Shown: piece after piece, positions 11,438 to 22,014 of the stretch | Numbering within the stretch: position 1 is the first letter of the stretch | Layout of the letters: every line of letters starts with the position of its first letter | DNA from: Marthasterias glacialis | Lineage: Eukaryota > Echinodermata > Asteroidea > Forcipulatida > Asteriidae | Direction: 5' to 3' | Length of the DNA stretch: 64,000 nucleotides | Assembly (NCBI GenBank): GCA_911728455.2 | Contig: OU452219.1 | Location: 15,714,397 to 15,778,396, forward strand | The notes under the pieces: generated by a model | Databases searched by the model: none | What the model was told of the DNA's origin: nothing | The model's input: the letters and a program-made list of their open reading frames with translations, nothing else | Program-made: the position numbers and the translations under genes

Positions 11438-12295
11438 CTACTGTTCGCTGTTTCGAAAAATGAGTCTTTTCGCGATCTTTCTAAAAGTTTTGTCTCTCCA
11501 GTAATAGATCAATGTATTTAGCCATGAATTGCTGAATCTCAGTGCATCCCAAAAATCAAGACTAGAAAAATTGCAAGATTGAATAATCAGTGGGTAAGCT
11601 ATGATGGATGGCAACCAGGTCACTATTATAGATCCAGTGATAATCAGAAATGTATTTAAAGATTTCGAGTTAGAATGACGAAGCTGAGCGTGTACGTCTG
11701 CCGCATTCAAACCCACCTCAGCTGCCGCTATACGCCGAGCCTGAAGACGAGCCGTTAACAGCAATTTAACATACAAACTTATGATAATCGCGGGTGGAAT
11801 AGTGGCAACAGCACACGCCAACATGATTGCAATGAAATGTGATGTTGACTGATCTTCATTCTTCAAGAATGTTGCCATTAAATAACAGCACACCGTAAAG
11901 TTAGGTACTGTTGCACAAAACAAAGTTATAAACACCCGTTTCTTTGTAACGATTGTACTAAGTCGCAGTGGTTGTGACACTGCTATGTAGCGTACAACAG
12001 TTATCATTGATAAGACATTAAGTCCTATCATCTGAAAGAAAAAAGACGAAACTTTTAGTAGCTCAATCAACCCATCAGTAGCGAGGGTTAAGTTCTGAAG
12101 AAAGCCAAATAAACCCACAGCAACGTCAGCGGTTGTTAATGACATCATGAGCTGTTTAGTGATATCGTGCATGTCATGTATGCGATGCAGCACAATCAAT
12201 GAGAAGATATTAATGACTATGATGAAGAAGCAAACACAGAGGAGTACATAGTTTGGTCCAACCTCAGGATCAGTGGGCTCAGTTGAGTTATCCAT
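11438..12295 (-). CDS. class A GPCR, cluster copy 2 (intact)
   Basis: Intronless receptor, 285 codons from the ATG shared by all copies (MDNSTEPTDPE). An in-frame ATG 16 codons upstream (12343) would add MTLKISHGQELYWILR; it exists only in copies 2 and 3, so I prefer the inner start. Features as in copy 1: NST near the N-terminus, LTTAD in TM2, VRYIAVSQPL after TM3, VTWLP in TM6, NTLIYY in TM7, C-terminus RNSEQ. Helices 5-6 and the third intracellular loop (KLLLTARLQARRIAAAE) are practically identical to copy 1, while the first and second outer loops differ (NLTLATDGLIELLKV; LKNEDQSTSH), as does part of the third. Ligand unknown; sensory or chemosensory use is plausible but unproven. Confidence 0.9.
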   Translation of the reverse strand: MDNSTEPTDPEVGPNYVLLCVCFFIIVINIFSLIVLHRIHDMHDITKQLMMSLTTADVAVGLFGFLQNLTLATDGLIELLKVSSFFFQMIGLNVLSMITVVRYIAVSQPLRLSTIVTKKRVFITLFCATVPNFTVCCYLMATFLKNEDQSTSHFIAIMLACAVATIPPAIIISLYVKLLLTARLQARRIAAAEVGLNAADVHAQLRHSNSKSLNTFLIITGSIIVTWLPSIIAYPLIIQSCNFSSLDFWDALRFSNSWLNTLIYYWRDKTFRKIAKRLIFRNSEQ

Positions 12296-13084
12296 TCTAA
12301 GAATCCAATATAACTCTTGGCCATGTGATATCTTCAAAGTCATTCAAGTGTTCTACATGAAAATTGGGCGTGGCTTTACACGTAAAACAGAATCATGGCT
12401 GAATTTGTTTTTATTGGGGATAATTGATATTCTGAATGGGAAAGGAGTGTCTCAAATCAAGATAGAAGCACTTATAAATTGCCGTCCAAAGGGTTTACAA
12501 ACGAACAACAATTGATATCCTCAATGACGGTTCCAGATGATCCCAATTAGACGGAGACGACCCTGTGAGCCAAAGTTGGCTGTTCCTTTGGACAATACTA
12601 TAGTCTCATTGAAGAAAGTATCCTTCGTGCTCACAAATCTTTCTCTGGTATCTATACAAGTGTGCGACTGATAGCTCAGTCTCGCTTCATGTTCAGATCA
12701 GTAAATCTCGCAAGGGTAACTTTCAGAAGCAGTCACCAGAAAATGTTAAGAGTCGCACAACTCATTTTTGACGTCTTCTCGGATCCCAGATCGTAATTAT
12801 TGGATATTATCTACGAGATAAAATCGTTGTTACAATAAAACGATACAATAAAACAGATTTGTCTCATCATTTGGTGCCTTATATGATGCCAAGCTATACC
12901 AGAAAAAAATTATAATCGAGTGTGCATGGTCAAGGGCTGAGTCACTAACTTGACTGCGATACAAATTTCATGCAGATGAATGAAATGAAAAAATAACTCA
13001 AAGCACGAACCATATACTGCCTAATAATGAGCTCCTTTCATATTTTAATTTCTATAGATTAGATTGTTGGCGTGGAGACCCCGT

Positions 13085-13093
13085 CTTTTTATA
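13085..13093 (-). promoter_or_regulatory. TATA-like box upstream of GPCR copy 2
   Basis: Minus-strand TATAAAAAG, aligned with the boxes of copies 1 and 3. A short insertion (about 20 bases, GGCGTGGAGACCCCGTC) separates it from the downstream TAAACAATC-type context found in the other copies. Confidence 0.4.
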
Positions 13094-13434
13094 CCGGCAA
13101 CTACCGCACATGGGCACACCTGATATCGCGTGATGGCCATGAGATCAAACCCATCAGTCTATGCTCATGCTTAATTAATAAATCGTTTCCCCCAGTGAAC
13201 TCGGTACAACTTAATCAGACCCAGTTTAAGACAATGCTTCAATCTTAATGTATATTTTCTAGTTCTCTAATTCCTTCAGGTTGGCAATGACATAGCGATA
13301 CACTTTATGTATTTCAAAACATGCCTACCCAAAACATTCACACGGATTTGTCCCCGGAATGCTTCGTCTCGAAGACCATAGCCTAGACCTAATGTTGCAA
13401 CAGCTTTCTTGGATTTTCTTCTTCTCAACTTAAT

Positions 13435-14035
13435 TAAACCACGATGTGCCCTCTGGTCCCCGAAGTCCAAAAAGATCCCAGCCCTGATAGGGTTACATAG
13501 CCCCCTCCCAAATTATGTTTTTGCCACCCCCGCCCCAAATGAAAACGTATGACGTCACTGCTGAGAACATTCCTCAGTTCAAGCGATTTTGCGCCATTTT
13601 GGGAGTCAGTTTCCCCGTTACTGTGCAGGGCACATTAAAGTATTTATTCGACGATCGCGCAGTTAGACTCGAATCACTATTTTATACGTGCAAATTGATT
13701 CCCAAAATACAGGCATGTGGGTAGACCCCTATATTGCCTACACTGTAGACAGTAGACGAATGTGAAGTACGTCAGTGCAATGGTGTCAATATGTAGTTAT
13801 ATCATGCACATTACGTCATTAAACACATTTACGACAGACGTACAGTACGGGGCGCTACCTGTCCAGCCCGTAGAAATAAACCATTATTTGGTTTATTTCT
13901 ATGGTCCAGCCGGTAGCGCCTAACCATCAGTGCAGTAAAACAGACGTTTTCTTTGCAGGTCGTGGCCAATGCGCCTCGCCCCTGGGCCCGGCTGGCATTT
14001 CGCCAGGTGTCCCTGGTCGCGCACAAACTTCTGAC
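13435..14035. other. unit-specific sequence, no gene seen
   Basis: After the shared TTGGATTTTCTTCTTCTCAA the sequence diverges from copies 1 and 3 and has no partner elsewhere in the window until about 14036. It includes a hairpin (13850-13920). No splice-supported exon was seen. Confidence 0.45.
13850..13920. repeat. hairpin around TAGAAATAAACC
   Basis: GGCGCTACC and TAGAAATAAACC at the left pair with GGTTTATTTCTA and GGTAGCGCC at the right, loop ATTATTT. It could be a small MITE or a cruciform; no target duplication identified. Confidence 0.6.
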
Positions 14036-14149
14036 CAATGAAAGGGCTCAATTTCCCAAAAAACATTGGGTGTTCAATCAGCTATTGGTGGGAAACTCTC
14101 ACTTCGGCTCATTTCGTTAACACTGTTTCAAAAATAACCCACCGAGCAA

Positions 14150-15170
14150 TGTAATCTTGGCAATATTCATTGAGTTGTGGTGTCCGGCCCATGGGTAGTG
14201 ACTCGTTTACAACATTTGGAATAACTGCGGTTAAAGGCGTTAATGTATATGGTATGAGATTCGAACCTCAAAATGATGCTTGGAATCTTGGGTCTGGTGT
14301 GGACGGAGCTTCCATTCCCCATCATGTTGGTAAGTCTGACTTCGTCACAGCATAAACCACTCCCACTTCACACGTGCCGGCTTCAAACGACTTAGTGAGT
14401 CTGGTGCATGGACTGTGTGTGCGCGCGATTGCGTGTCGTCCTTACAGAGTCCGTGCGTGGATAACTCGGGGCTAAGGGAATAGTCTTCATCAAGGCTAGG
14501 TCTCGATCTGCAGGCCTACCTCTGTTTTTGAAATAGTGATTATAAGTTTTCTGAATGCATTGATAAGAGCAACGACGACGAAATATCTTAGTTTTTATAA
14601 GTTTACTCATTTTTTGTCTTGCATTAATTTCGTTTCAATACTAAGAAAACATCTTAGAAACAGTCACAAACCTCAAAATAATGGTCTATGCATGGTGGCC
14701 AGTGCAATATCGTGAAGACGATTATTCTGAGCGTGGCACATTACTTAGACTTGTGGACAAGACGTTAGATGTTTGTCACGGTAATGACTCTACGCGACTT
14801 TACTGCTCTCTCGAGACCAAAGGCTCTCGGCTACTGCCCATGGCGTAGTAGTGAGAGCGACGACAAAACATGTAACGACTTGTCCATAAGTCTACACATT
14901 ACTTTATAGGCCTACTTAACGTCAAAGGTGGAAACAGTAAATCTTAACGAAGTTGAAACCAAGGTCCAATTTCATAGAGTTGCCTAAACAAAAATATTGC
15001 TTAACAAATTTTTGCTACAAGTAAGCAGGGAACCAGCCACAAACAGTACACATGACATGTTATTTTTAGCTGGTAACCTATTTTTGGCGCTAAGGTAACT
15101 TGTTTTCTGCTTAGCTAAGTTCAGTTCTGAAGTGGCTCTATGACAAGCTGCTTATAAGTAGAAACTATTA
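14150..15170. repeat. segmental duplication block, copy 2 (partner 4860-6125)
   Basis: Same order of landmarks as 4860-6125, including the shared family D fold-back element, so both derive from one ancestral block. It lies 3' of GPCR copy 3. No gene seen. Confidence 0.8.
14746..14894. mobile_element. short fold-back element, 9-bp TSD (family D), copy 2
   Basis: Paralogue of 5491-5638. Ends TAGACTTGTGGACAAG and CTTGTCCATAAGTCTA; flanking CACATTACT is perfect on both sides (14737-14745 and 14895-14903). Non-autonomous; MULE-like by TSD length. Confidence 0.85.
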
Positions 15171-15474
15171 CTGAACAAGTTTCTGCTAAGCAAAAATTAG
15201 CAGGAAACCAGGCGCATGTTACGTGTGATAATGCATTTTGGCTGGTAACCTTATCATTCTGGTAATCAAATGTATTTTGTGATTACATACGTTTTGTTCT
15301 ATAACCCGAAGTTGGCTCAAAGTGAAATACCTATGAGTGAAGTCCATTTTGAGAAATAAGCTAAGACTAGTTAGTTTCCTGATTGCATATTATTGACGAA
15401 GTTTGCAAACTTACATCACGGTTGACACTTTTGCATGTTATCACTTTGTATGTCGTGCACCTGTGTTCTAAGGA

Positions 15475-15950
15475 CGGCAAATGCCCGTCGCGTCGTGTTC
15501 TTGCTTCGTGCCGTCGCGCGTCGCGTCGTGCCGTCGCGCGTCGCGTCGTGCCGTCGCCCTTCGTGCTGTCTCCTCATCTGTCTTTGACACTATAAAGAGT
15601 AATCAAACTAGAACTTTTTCAAGTAAATTAGTTTGGAAGAATTTGAGATTCCTTTCTCACAAAACTTGCAAATGAATAGAAACTGCACAATAAATTTCAG
15701 CCAAAAATAAGTAGGCCTAAGTATACGCAAAAAAGCAATAAATAAATCCTAAAACAAAACTAGTATATATTAATTGTTCAACAGAACAATAACAACACTA
15801 CATGCAAGAAGTGTTGTCGTTGTTGAACAATTAATGTATACTCTTTGTTAAATTTTTTACTGAAATTTATTACAACAATTCAAAGTCACAACAATCATGC
15901 ACATTGCAAGTTTATCATGTTCAACCTTATGAAATGTTGAAGAAAAAAAA
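15475..15950. repeat. local inverted duplication with palindromic centre and inverted CGACGGCAC array
   Basis: The CGACGGCAC minisatellite (15481-15573) and its flank TGTCTTTGACA, GAATTTGAGATTCCTTTCTC appear here in reverse relative to copies 1 and 2. A palindrome TTAATTGTTCAACA...TGTTGAACAATTAA lies at about 15770-15835, and after it the unit resumes in normal orientation (ACATGTTTTGTGAGAAAGGA at about 15961). Confidence 0.65.
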
Positions 15951-16268
15951 CACTATTCATTTACATGTTTTGTGAGAAAGGAATTAATTTAACAAATTTA
16001 CAGTAAACTTTTTCAAATTTGATTATTTTGTATATTGTCGTAGACAGATAAGGAAACTGTTTTGCTTTGTTTCATTAACTATAACTGCAATTGACTTTTC
16101 CCCCGTTCTCTCAGTGTCACTATCGAAAGTTGATTGCTTCCTCGAAAAAAGTTCTGTATTTTATTTTTATAATCAAATGAGCTAATTTGCCGAGCGATGC
16201 ATCTTTACTAATTTAATACTTAAATGATTTATTTTTTACAATGTTAGACAACAATAATTTTTTTAGGC

Positions 16269-17126
16269 CTACTGTTCGCTGTTTCGAAAAATAAGTCTTT
16301 TCGCGATCTTTCTAAAAGTTTTGTCTCTCCAGTAATAGATCAATGTATTTACCCATGAATTGCTGAATCTCAGTGTATCCAAACGCTCAAGTATATACGA
16401 ATCGCAAGATGAAACAAGCAGTGGGTAAGCTATGATGGATGGCAACCAGGTCACTATTATAGATCCAGTGATAATCAGAAATGTATTTAAAGATTTCGAG
16501 TTGGAACGACGAAGCTGAGCGTGTACGTCTGCCGCATTCAAACCCACCTCAGCTGCCGCTATACGCCGAGCCTGAAGACGAGCCGTTAACAGCAATTTAA
16601 CATACAAACTTATGATAATCGCGGGTGGAATAGTGGCAACAGCACACGCCAACATGATTGCAATGAACTGTGATGTTGACTGATCTTCATTATTCGAGAA
16701 TGTTGCCATTCTATAACAGCACACCGTAAAGTTGGGTATTGATGCACAAAACAAAGTTATAAACACCCGTTTCTTTGTAACGATTGTATTAAGTCGCAGT
16801 GGTTGTGACACTGCTATGTAGCGTACAACAGTTATCATTGACAAGACATTAAGTCCTATCATCTGAAAGAAAAAAGACGAAACTTTTAGTAGCTTAATCA
16901 ACCCATCAGTAGCGAGGGTTAAGTTCTGAAGAAAGCCAAATAAACCCACAGTAACGTCCGCAGTTGTTAGTGACATCATGAGCTGTTTAGTGATATCATG
17001 CATGTCATGTATGCGATGCAGCACAATTAATGAGAAGATATTAATGACTATGATGAAGAAGCAAACACAGAGGAGTACATAGCTTGGTCCAACCTCAAGA
17101 TCACAGGGCTCAGTTGAGTTATCCAT
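16269..17126 (-). CDS. class A GPCR, cluster copy 3 (intact)
   Basis: Intronless 285-codon receptor from the shared ATG (MDNSTEPCDLE); an upstream in-frame ATG at 17177 would add 17 residues. Same signature as its neighbours: LTTAD in TM2, VRYIAVSQPL after TM3, VTWLP in TM6, SNSWVNTLIYY in TM7, RNSEQ end. The third outer loop is the most divergent of the intact copies (LVSSCDSYILERLD against IVPSCNFSGLHFWD in copy 1), while ICL3 is unchanged. A 1.4-kb insertion (17628-19060) separates it from the conserved TATA-like element of its unit, so its expression may differ from copies 1 and 2. Ligand unknown. Confidence 0.9.
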   Translation of the reverse strand: MDNSTEPCDLEVGPSYVLLCVCFFIIVINIFSLIVLHRIHDMHDITKQLMMSLTTADVTVGLFGFLQNLTLATDGLIKLLKVSSFFFQMIGLNVLSMITVVRYIAVSQPLRLNTIVTKKRVFITLFCASIPNFTVCCYRMATFSNNEDQSTSQFIAIMLACAVATIPPAIIISLYVKLLLTARLQARRIAAAEVGLNAADVHAQLRRSNSKSLNTFLIITGSIIVTWLPSIIAYPLLVSSCDSYILERLDTLRFSNSWVNTLIYYWRDKTFRKIAKRLIFRNSEQ

Positions 17127-17627
17127 TCCAACAATCCCATATAATAACTCTTGGCCATGTAATATCTTCAAAGTCATTCAAGTGTTCTACATGAAAATTG
17201 GGCGTGGCTTTACACGTAAAACAGAATCCTGGCTGAATTTGTTTTATTGGGGATAATTGATATTCTGAATGGGAAAGGTGTGTCTCAAATCAAGATAGAA
17301 GTACTTATAAATTGCCGTCCAAAGGGTTTACAAACGAACAACAATTGATATCCTCAATGACGGTTCCAGATGATCCCAATTAGACAGAGACGACCCTGTG
17401 AGCCAAAGTTGGCTGTCTCTTTGGACAATACTATAGTCTCATCGAAGAAAGTATCCTTCGTGCTCACAAATCTTTCTCTGGTATCTTAAAAGTGTGCGAC
17501 TGATAGCTCAGTCTCGCTTCATGTTCAGATCAGTAAATCTCGCAAGGGAATCAGTCATCAGAGAATGTTAAGAGTCGCACAACTCATTATCGACGTCTTC
17601 TCGGATCCCAAATCGTAGATATTGGAT

Positions 17628-19060
17628 ACAAGCCAAATTGCCCGATCTGAAGATTAGGCTTGGAGCGGTCAGTGTTGGGTGAAATTAAGATTGGGGGATA
17701 GTTAGGGTACAAAGTGTCTGATCTGACACAACCATCATAATCGGCAAAAACTCCTTTGTAGTTCAGATGTTTTTAAAGTACATTGTTGAGGTTTTTCATA
17801 GGTACCAACAAACACATAAGCGTTCACTCGGTCTGACCCTATACATACGCCAGATAATGTCCAGTGTTAATAAAGCGTTGCTGGGTCCAGTATAACTCGG
17901 CGACTGCGATGGGCTGTGGTATGTAGGCGTAGATATGGAACAATCGGCATCATGTGCACAGTAGACTCTGCGCAAACGACTGCGTCCGGATAAACGGCTC
18001 CGTGGGGTTCGCAAACAAACAGGAAATCCCGGAATACACAAAGTTGCCCAAAATGCAGACTGGACGCTGTGTAGGCTCTACCACGAATGGCCTGAAATGC
18101 GCAAACGACACTGGGCGCTAACATGTCTGCCCTGAAAACAGTAGTCTGGTTCCCTGACCAAAGATTCCCCGACGACTCTTGATAAAATCTTAGGTCAGGC
18201 ATCATCCAAAGTTAAAAATAATATGACGCAACATTGTCACCAACGGTGGACGATGGATAAAAAACAGAGCGCTGATGACGGGCTTTGTTTACTTTCAAAA
18301 AGCCTGGGATAATCAGTTTGTAAAAATGTTACAAATATATTCAAATATTGTTGGGGAACAAAAGAAATGAAAAACGATAATGGGATGTGTCTGCAAAATG
18401 TTTGAATTTTTATTAACAAAAGAAATGTACGACCATCAACGACACTGTCCGAATGTGACGACAACAAGTTCGGGGCATTTCGGATATTTTCAGAAAAGGA
18501 GGAATTCATCCTTTTTTTGTCACGTGACATTTGGGTGATACCGGACCTCTAAAATCGACAGAGAATAGTCAGAGATTTTTTTGGTGTGGGAACCAGACTA
18601 AAGAAACAGAAGTTGCGTAAAATTATTGTGTACACACGTGACATGCACTCAGACTGGTGTATGTGTGTGCCATAAAAAACGTGTGCGAGCCATAAACGGC
18701 TGTTGTATGTAAGATTGGATAGACACCACGAAAGTATGGCCGTTGCGGTAATTAAGCACACGGGTCAAGAATAACAAAGCACTTGAGAGAAAACAGAGGA
18801 AGTGAGTGCGAAAAACTAAATGGTCCCCAACGACGGCCATTGCATGACGAAAAGCCCCAAATAAATGTGAAAAAAGCGGAGATCCGACCGCCACGGGAAA
18901 ACGACGTCATCTGCGGAGCCGGATTGGCGACGACGACACCCTCTGGATTTTTTTCCCGACACGCAGGTACCCTTCCCGAGCCGCGGGACCCAGCCGTTCC
19001 GGATGCTATGTGCGACAAACTTTTGAGACGGGCCTGAGGTTTTCGCTCTTATTATATTAG
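17628..19060. mobile_element. unclassified 1.4-kb insertion in GPCR unit 3
   Basis: Comparison with copy 2 (ATTGGAT directly followed by ATTATCTACGAG at about 12812-12830) shows that this unit carries 1433 extra bases between the same two landmarks. Seven-base near-repeats ATTGGAT (17621-17627) and ATTAGAT (19056-19062) border it, which may be a target duplication. The content is more GC-rich than its surroundings, with several short overlapping ORFs on both strands, none with a recognisable domain. No terminal inverted repeats seen. Class unknown. Confidence 0.55.
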
Positions 19061-19319
19061 ATTATCTACGAGATGCAATCAACGTTGGATACAACAAAAC
19101 AGCTTTGTCTCGTCATTTAGTGCATTTTATGATGCCAAGCTTCAGCAGGAAACAATTATAAGCAAGTGTGCATGGTCCAGGGCTGAGTCACTATAAACTT
19201 GACTGCCATACAAATTTCATGCGGATCAACGAAGTGAAAAAAAACCACAAAACACGAACCTTACTGCCTATAATTATGAACTGCTTTCATATTTCAATAT
19301 CTGTAGATTAGATTGTTTA

Positions 19320-19329
19320 CCTTTTTATA
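19320..19329 (-). promoter_or_regulatory. TATA-like box of GPCR unit 3
   Basis: Minus-strand TATAAAAAGG, aligned with 8142-8151. The insertion 17628-19060 pushes it about 2.2 kb from the ATG of copy 3. Confidence 0.4.
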
Positions 19330-19652
19330 CCGTCAACTACCGCACGTGGGCACACCTGATATTGCGTGATAGGCATGAAAAATGCTGACATTACTTAAGA
19401 CCGGTCTACACAAGATAAAACCCATCAGTCTACCATCAGGCCTAATTAACAAATCATTTCCCCCAGTGCACTCAGTACAATTTAAATAGACCCAGTTTCG
19501 GATAATGTGTCTATTTTCTAGTTCTATAATTCCTTTATGTAGGCATTCAGATTGGCAAGAACGTGGCGACACACTTTATGTTATTCTAAACATGTCCACC
19601 CAATGCAATAACATAGATTTTTTTTCTCGAATGCTCCGTCTAGAATGCCATA

Positions 19653-19880
19653 CACTCTAAAAATGAAAGTGTTAAACCAACACGTAAATGGTTCGTTCAG
19701 TGACAACACGTTTATTCGGTCAATTCAACAACACAAGTGTCAACTTACTTGCGTTTCAGAAGCTAAGATTTAACTCTTAATAGTGTAAATTCAACTCTTC
19801 AGTTGAAGTACATTTAACACTTTCGAAGTGTAGTCACTGACCAACTCTTTAAGTGTTGTAGTAACACTGGTTTTTTAGAG
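19653..19880. mobile_element. MITE with TA target, ACTCT-ended family, copy 2
   Basis: Paralogue of 8465-8720 at the equivalent place in unit 3: left end CACTCTAAAAATGAAAGTGT after CCATA, right end TGGTTTTTTAGAG. The right flank has lost a few bases (CTAGACC instead of TAGCCTAGACC). Confidence 0.75.
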
Positions 19881-20511
19881 CTAGACCTAATATCGCAGCA
19901 GCTGTTTTGGATTTTCTTTTTCTCAACTCAATAAACCAGTTTTTCCTGAGGATGGGAACAAACAGTATGTTTTCTTTAAACATGAACGAATTGAAAACGA
20001 AAGCAGAACGCGAATTATCTAGCTATTTTATGATCTGTAATATTGAAAGTAATTTATATCCCATCGCGTGTAACGGACGCACACATCGGACGGCCGCCAG
20101 GCAGCGATGGGGAGTTCCTGAGTCTTTCAGTGAAGAGATGCTCTAATGAGACGACTAAAAGCCATTCGGACACAGGCAATTCAAAATGTATCCACCTTTA
20201 ATTTCTTTACTTATACCGTACTCAAGTAAACAGCACGGGCAAGAAATCAAAGCTTGTGCCTAATAGACTAAAGTTGCTTACAAAACGACACCCTGATAAT
20301 AAAACAGATAACTACACTGAGTACCAGCAGACTGTTACCACATCACAAAGCACACAGAACCAACGTACTAGTATTAATTTCAAATGTATACAAAACCAAC
20401 GTTGATTGTCCAATGAGAAATTAAAAGTAATTAAAGTAACATTATATCATAATAGCTGTCCCTAAGGCACTCAACAATGGTTTGACATCTTGACACCCCA
20501 TCAAAATTCTA

Positions 20512-20676
20512 CACTGTACAAACTGGGGTTTTAAAGGAATTCTCTTGGTATCTGTGACAACACCGACATGGTGTAAGTTATCTCCATTGCTTTATCGTTG
20601 GCAAATTAACACCATGTCAGTGTTGTCACATAAAGATACCAAGAGAATCAATTTAACACCCCAGTTTTTTTGCAAA
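20512..20676. mobile_element. MITE, CACTGCAAAA family, copy 2 (absent from arm 1)
   Basis: Left end CACTGTACAAACTGGGG after TA, right end CACCCCAGTTTTTTTGCAAA; the last bases of the right end are lost or blurred. The arm 1 counterpart (about 9975-10015) lacks it, so insertion followed the inverted duplication, or it was lost from arm 1. Confidence 0.75.
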
Positions 20677-20818
20677 CCAAATTCACCCAATCTTGGATAT
20701 AATATAAAACGGTCTGACTGAAGCTTCTATTTATTTACTCCTACAATTATAAGGATTGTAAAAAACTATATAATGAATACGATTCACTGACAAAACGAAC
20801 TATACTTGCATAGAACTA

Positions 20819-20999
20819 CACTGCAAAAACTGAGGTGTTAAGTAATGATTCTCTTGGTAGAACGTATTCATGTGACAAAACCGACATGGTGGTAGTTACC
20901 CCCCCCCCATTGCTTTATTGGTGGTAAATTTAACACCACGTCGGTGTTGTCACATATAGATAGTAAGATAATCAATTCAACACCCCGGTTTTTGCAGTG
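20819..20999. mobile_element. MITE, CACTGCAAAA family, copy 3
   Basis: Counterpart of 9652-9831 in arm 2: ends CACTGCAAAAACTGAGG and CCCCGGTTTTTGCAGTG between TA dinucleotides (20817-20818, 21000-21001). Includes a run of C (about 20900-20909). Confidence 0.8.
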
Positions 21000-22014
21000 T
21001 AGCCTCCTAGTTTACATATTCCAACGCCTGGATTTAATGGATTAATTATTTTTTCGTTGTACATAGTTCACGATGATAACAAACTAAGTTTATTTTGATA
21101 ATTATACGATGGTACCAAATATTGAAGCATGATATATTAAAAGTAATAACTTTTTGTGCGGATGTATACTCTCCTAGTATGAAGGTAAATAATGTCATAA
21201 GGACAGTGCACACGCGCAGGTTTACAATGTGATTCCCCGCAAGTAGGAAGTGCTTCTTAATTGTCAACGCCCATGTTAAAATTAGTTGGGGCACGGTCCA
21301 AAAGAAGTGTCCCTTGGTTGTGACTCTCTCAAAGTGTTCTGTTCCGGTGCGTACAACGAGCAGTCACGGTGCTTTGGCCCACCACCATTGCAGGTATGAA
21401 ACCATTCGTTAGTGGTGGGAACGCCCATCCAGTGCCGACGAAAGGTGGCTTTGGAACGAACATTTAAAAAAAAGTTCCTCCACGTATATGTTACTTTTAC
21501 TTGTTTTGTTATTAACTAAAATAATCAACTGATTTTCTCTCGCTCTATGACACTGTAGTAGCCCTGGGTTTCTTTTTAAATATATAAATCAGGGAAGGTA
21601 ATTCTCTTAAGTATCGCCAGGTGCAATTAACTATGACTGCACAGGGCCTAAATACAATATAAAGGCTGGCTGAATTTTTGTAGCAGCCCCTAAGTTTACC
21701 CTTTAGCAGCCACTCTAGCCACTTCGCAGGACACTTGAGTATTTTATATAGGCCTATCTTTAGCTTTAGTTTCCTCACTAAGGTCTGTCTGTTTGGCAGT
21801 AGCATACAGCTAATTATATGTACACCACGGTGACCTTCCATTATAAGAACACGTTCATTAAAACACCATCGAATAAATTTATTCGAAAAGGGTGTTCTAC
21901 ATTCACTTTTATAATCAAATCAACTCAATCGAGCGATGCATCTTGACTTACTTAATGGCTTAACTTTGAACAAGCATTATTCTTAATACCATTGTTTTGA
22001 TAAATTGTTAAGGC

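Larger units (their letters stand above)
20039..21301. repeat. long inverted duplication, arm 2 (partner 9350-10490)
   Basis: Reverse-complement copy of 9350-10490. The junction is sharp: the direct unit copy (matching 8785-8880, GGGAACAAACAGT...TTTTATGATC) ends at about 20036 and the inverted block begins at once. This arm is longer mainly because of an extra MITE at 20512-20676. Confidence 0.85.

Noticed and set aside
11438-12343. Longer start for GPCR copies 2 and 3 (extra 16-17 residues)
   Set aside because: The extension is absent from copy 1 and the shared ATG gives the same 285-residue length in all three intact copies.
17867-18205. 112-codon ORF inside the 1.4-kb insertion
   Set aside because: I tested it by eye against common transposase motifs and found none; overlapping ORFs in other frames are of similar quality.
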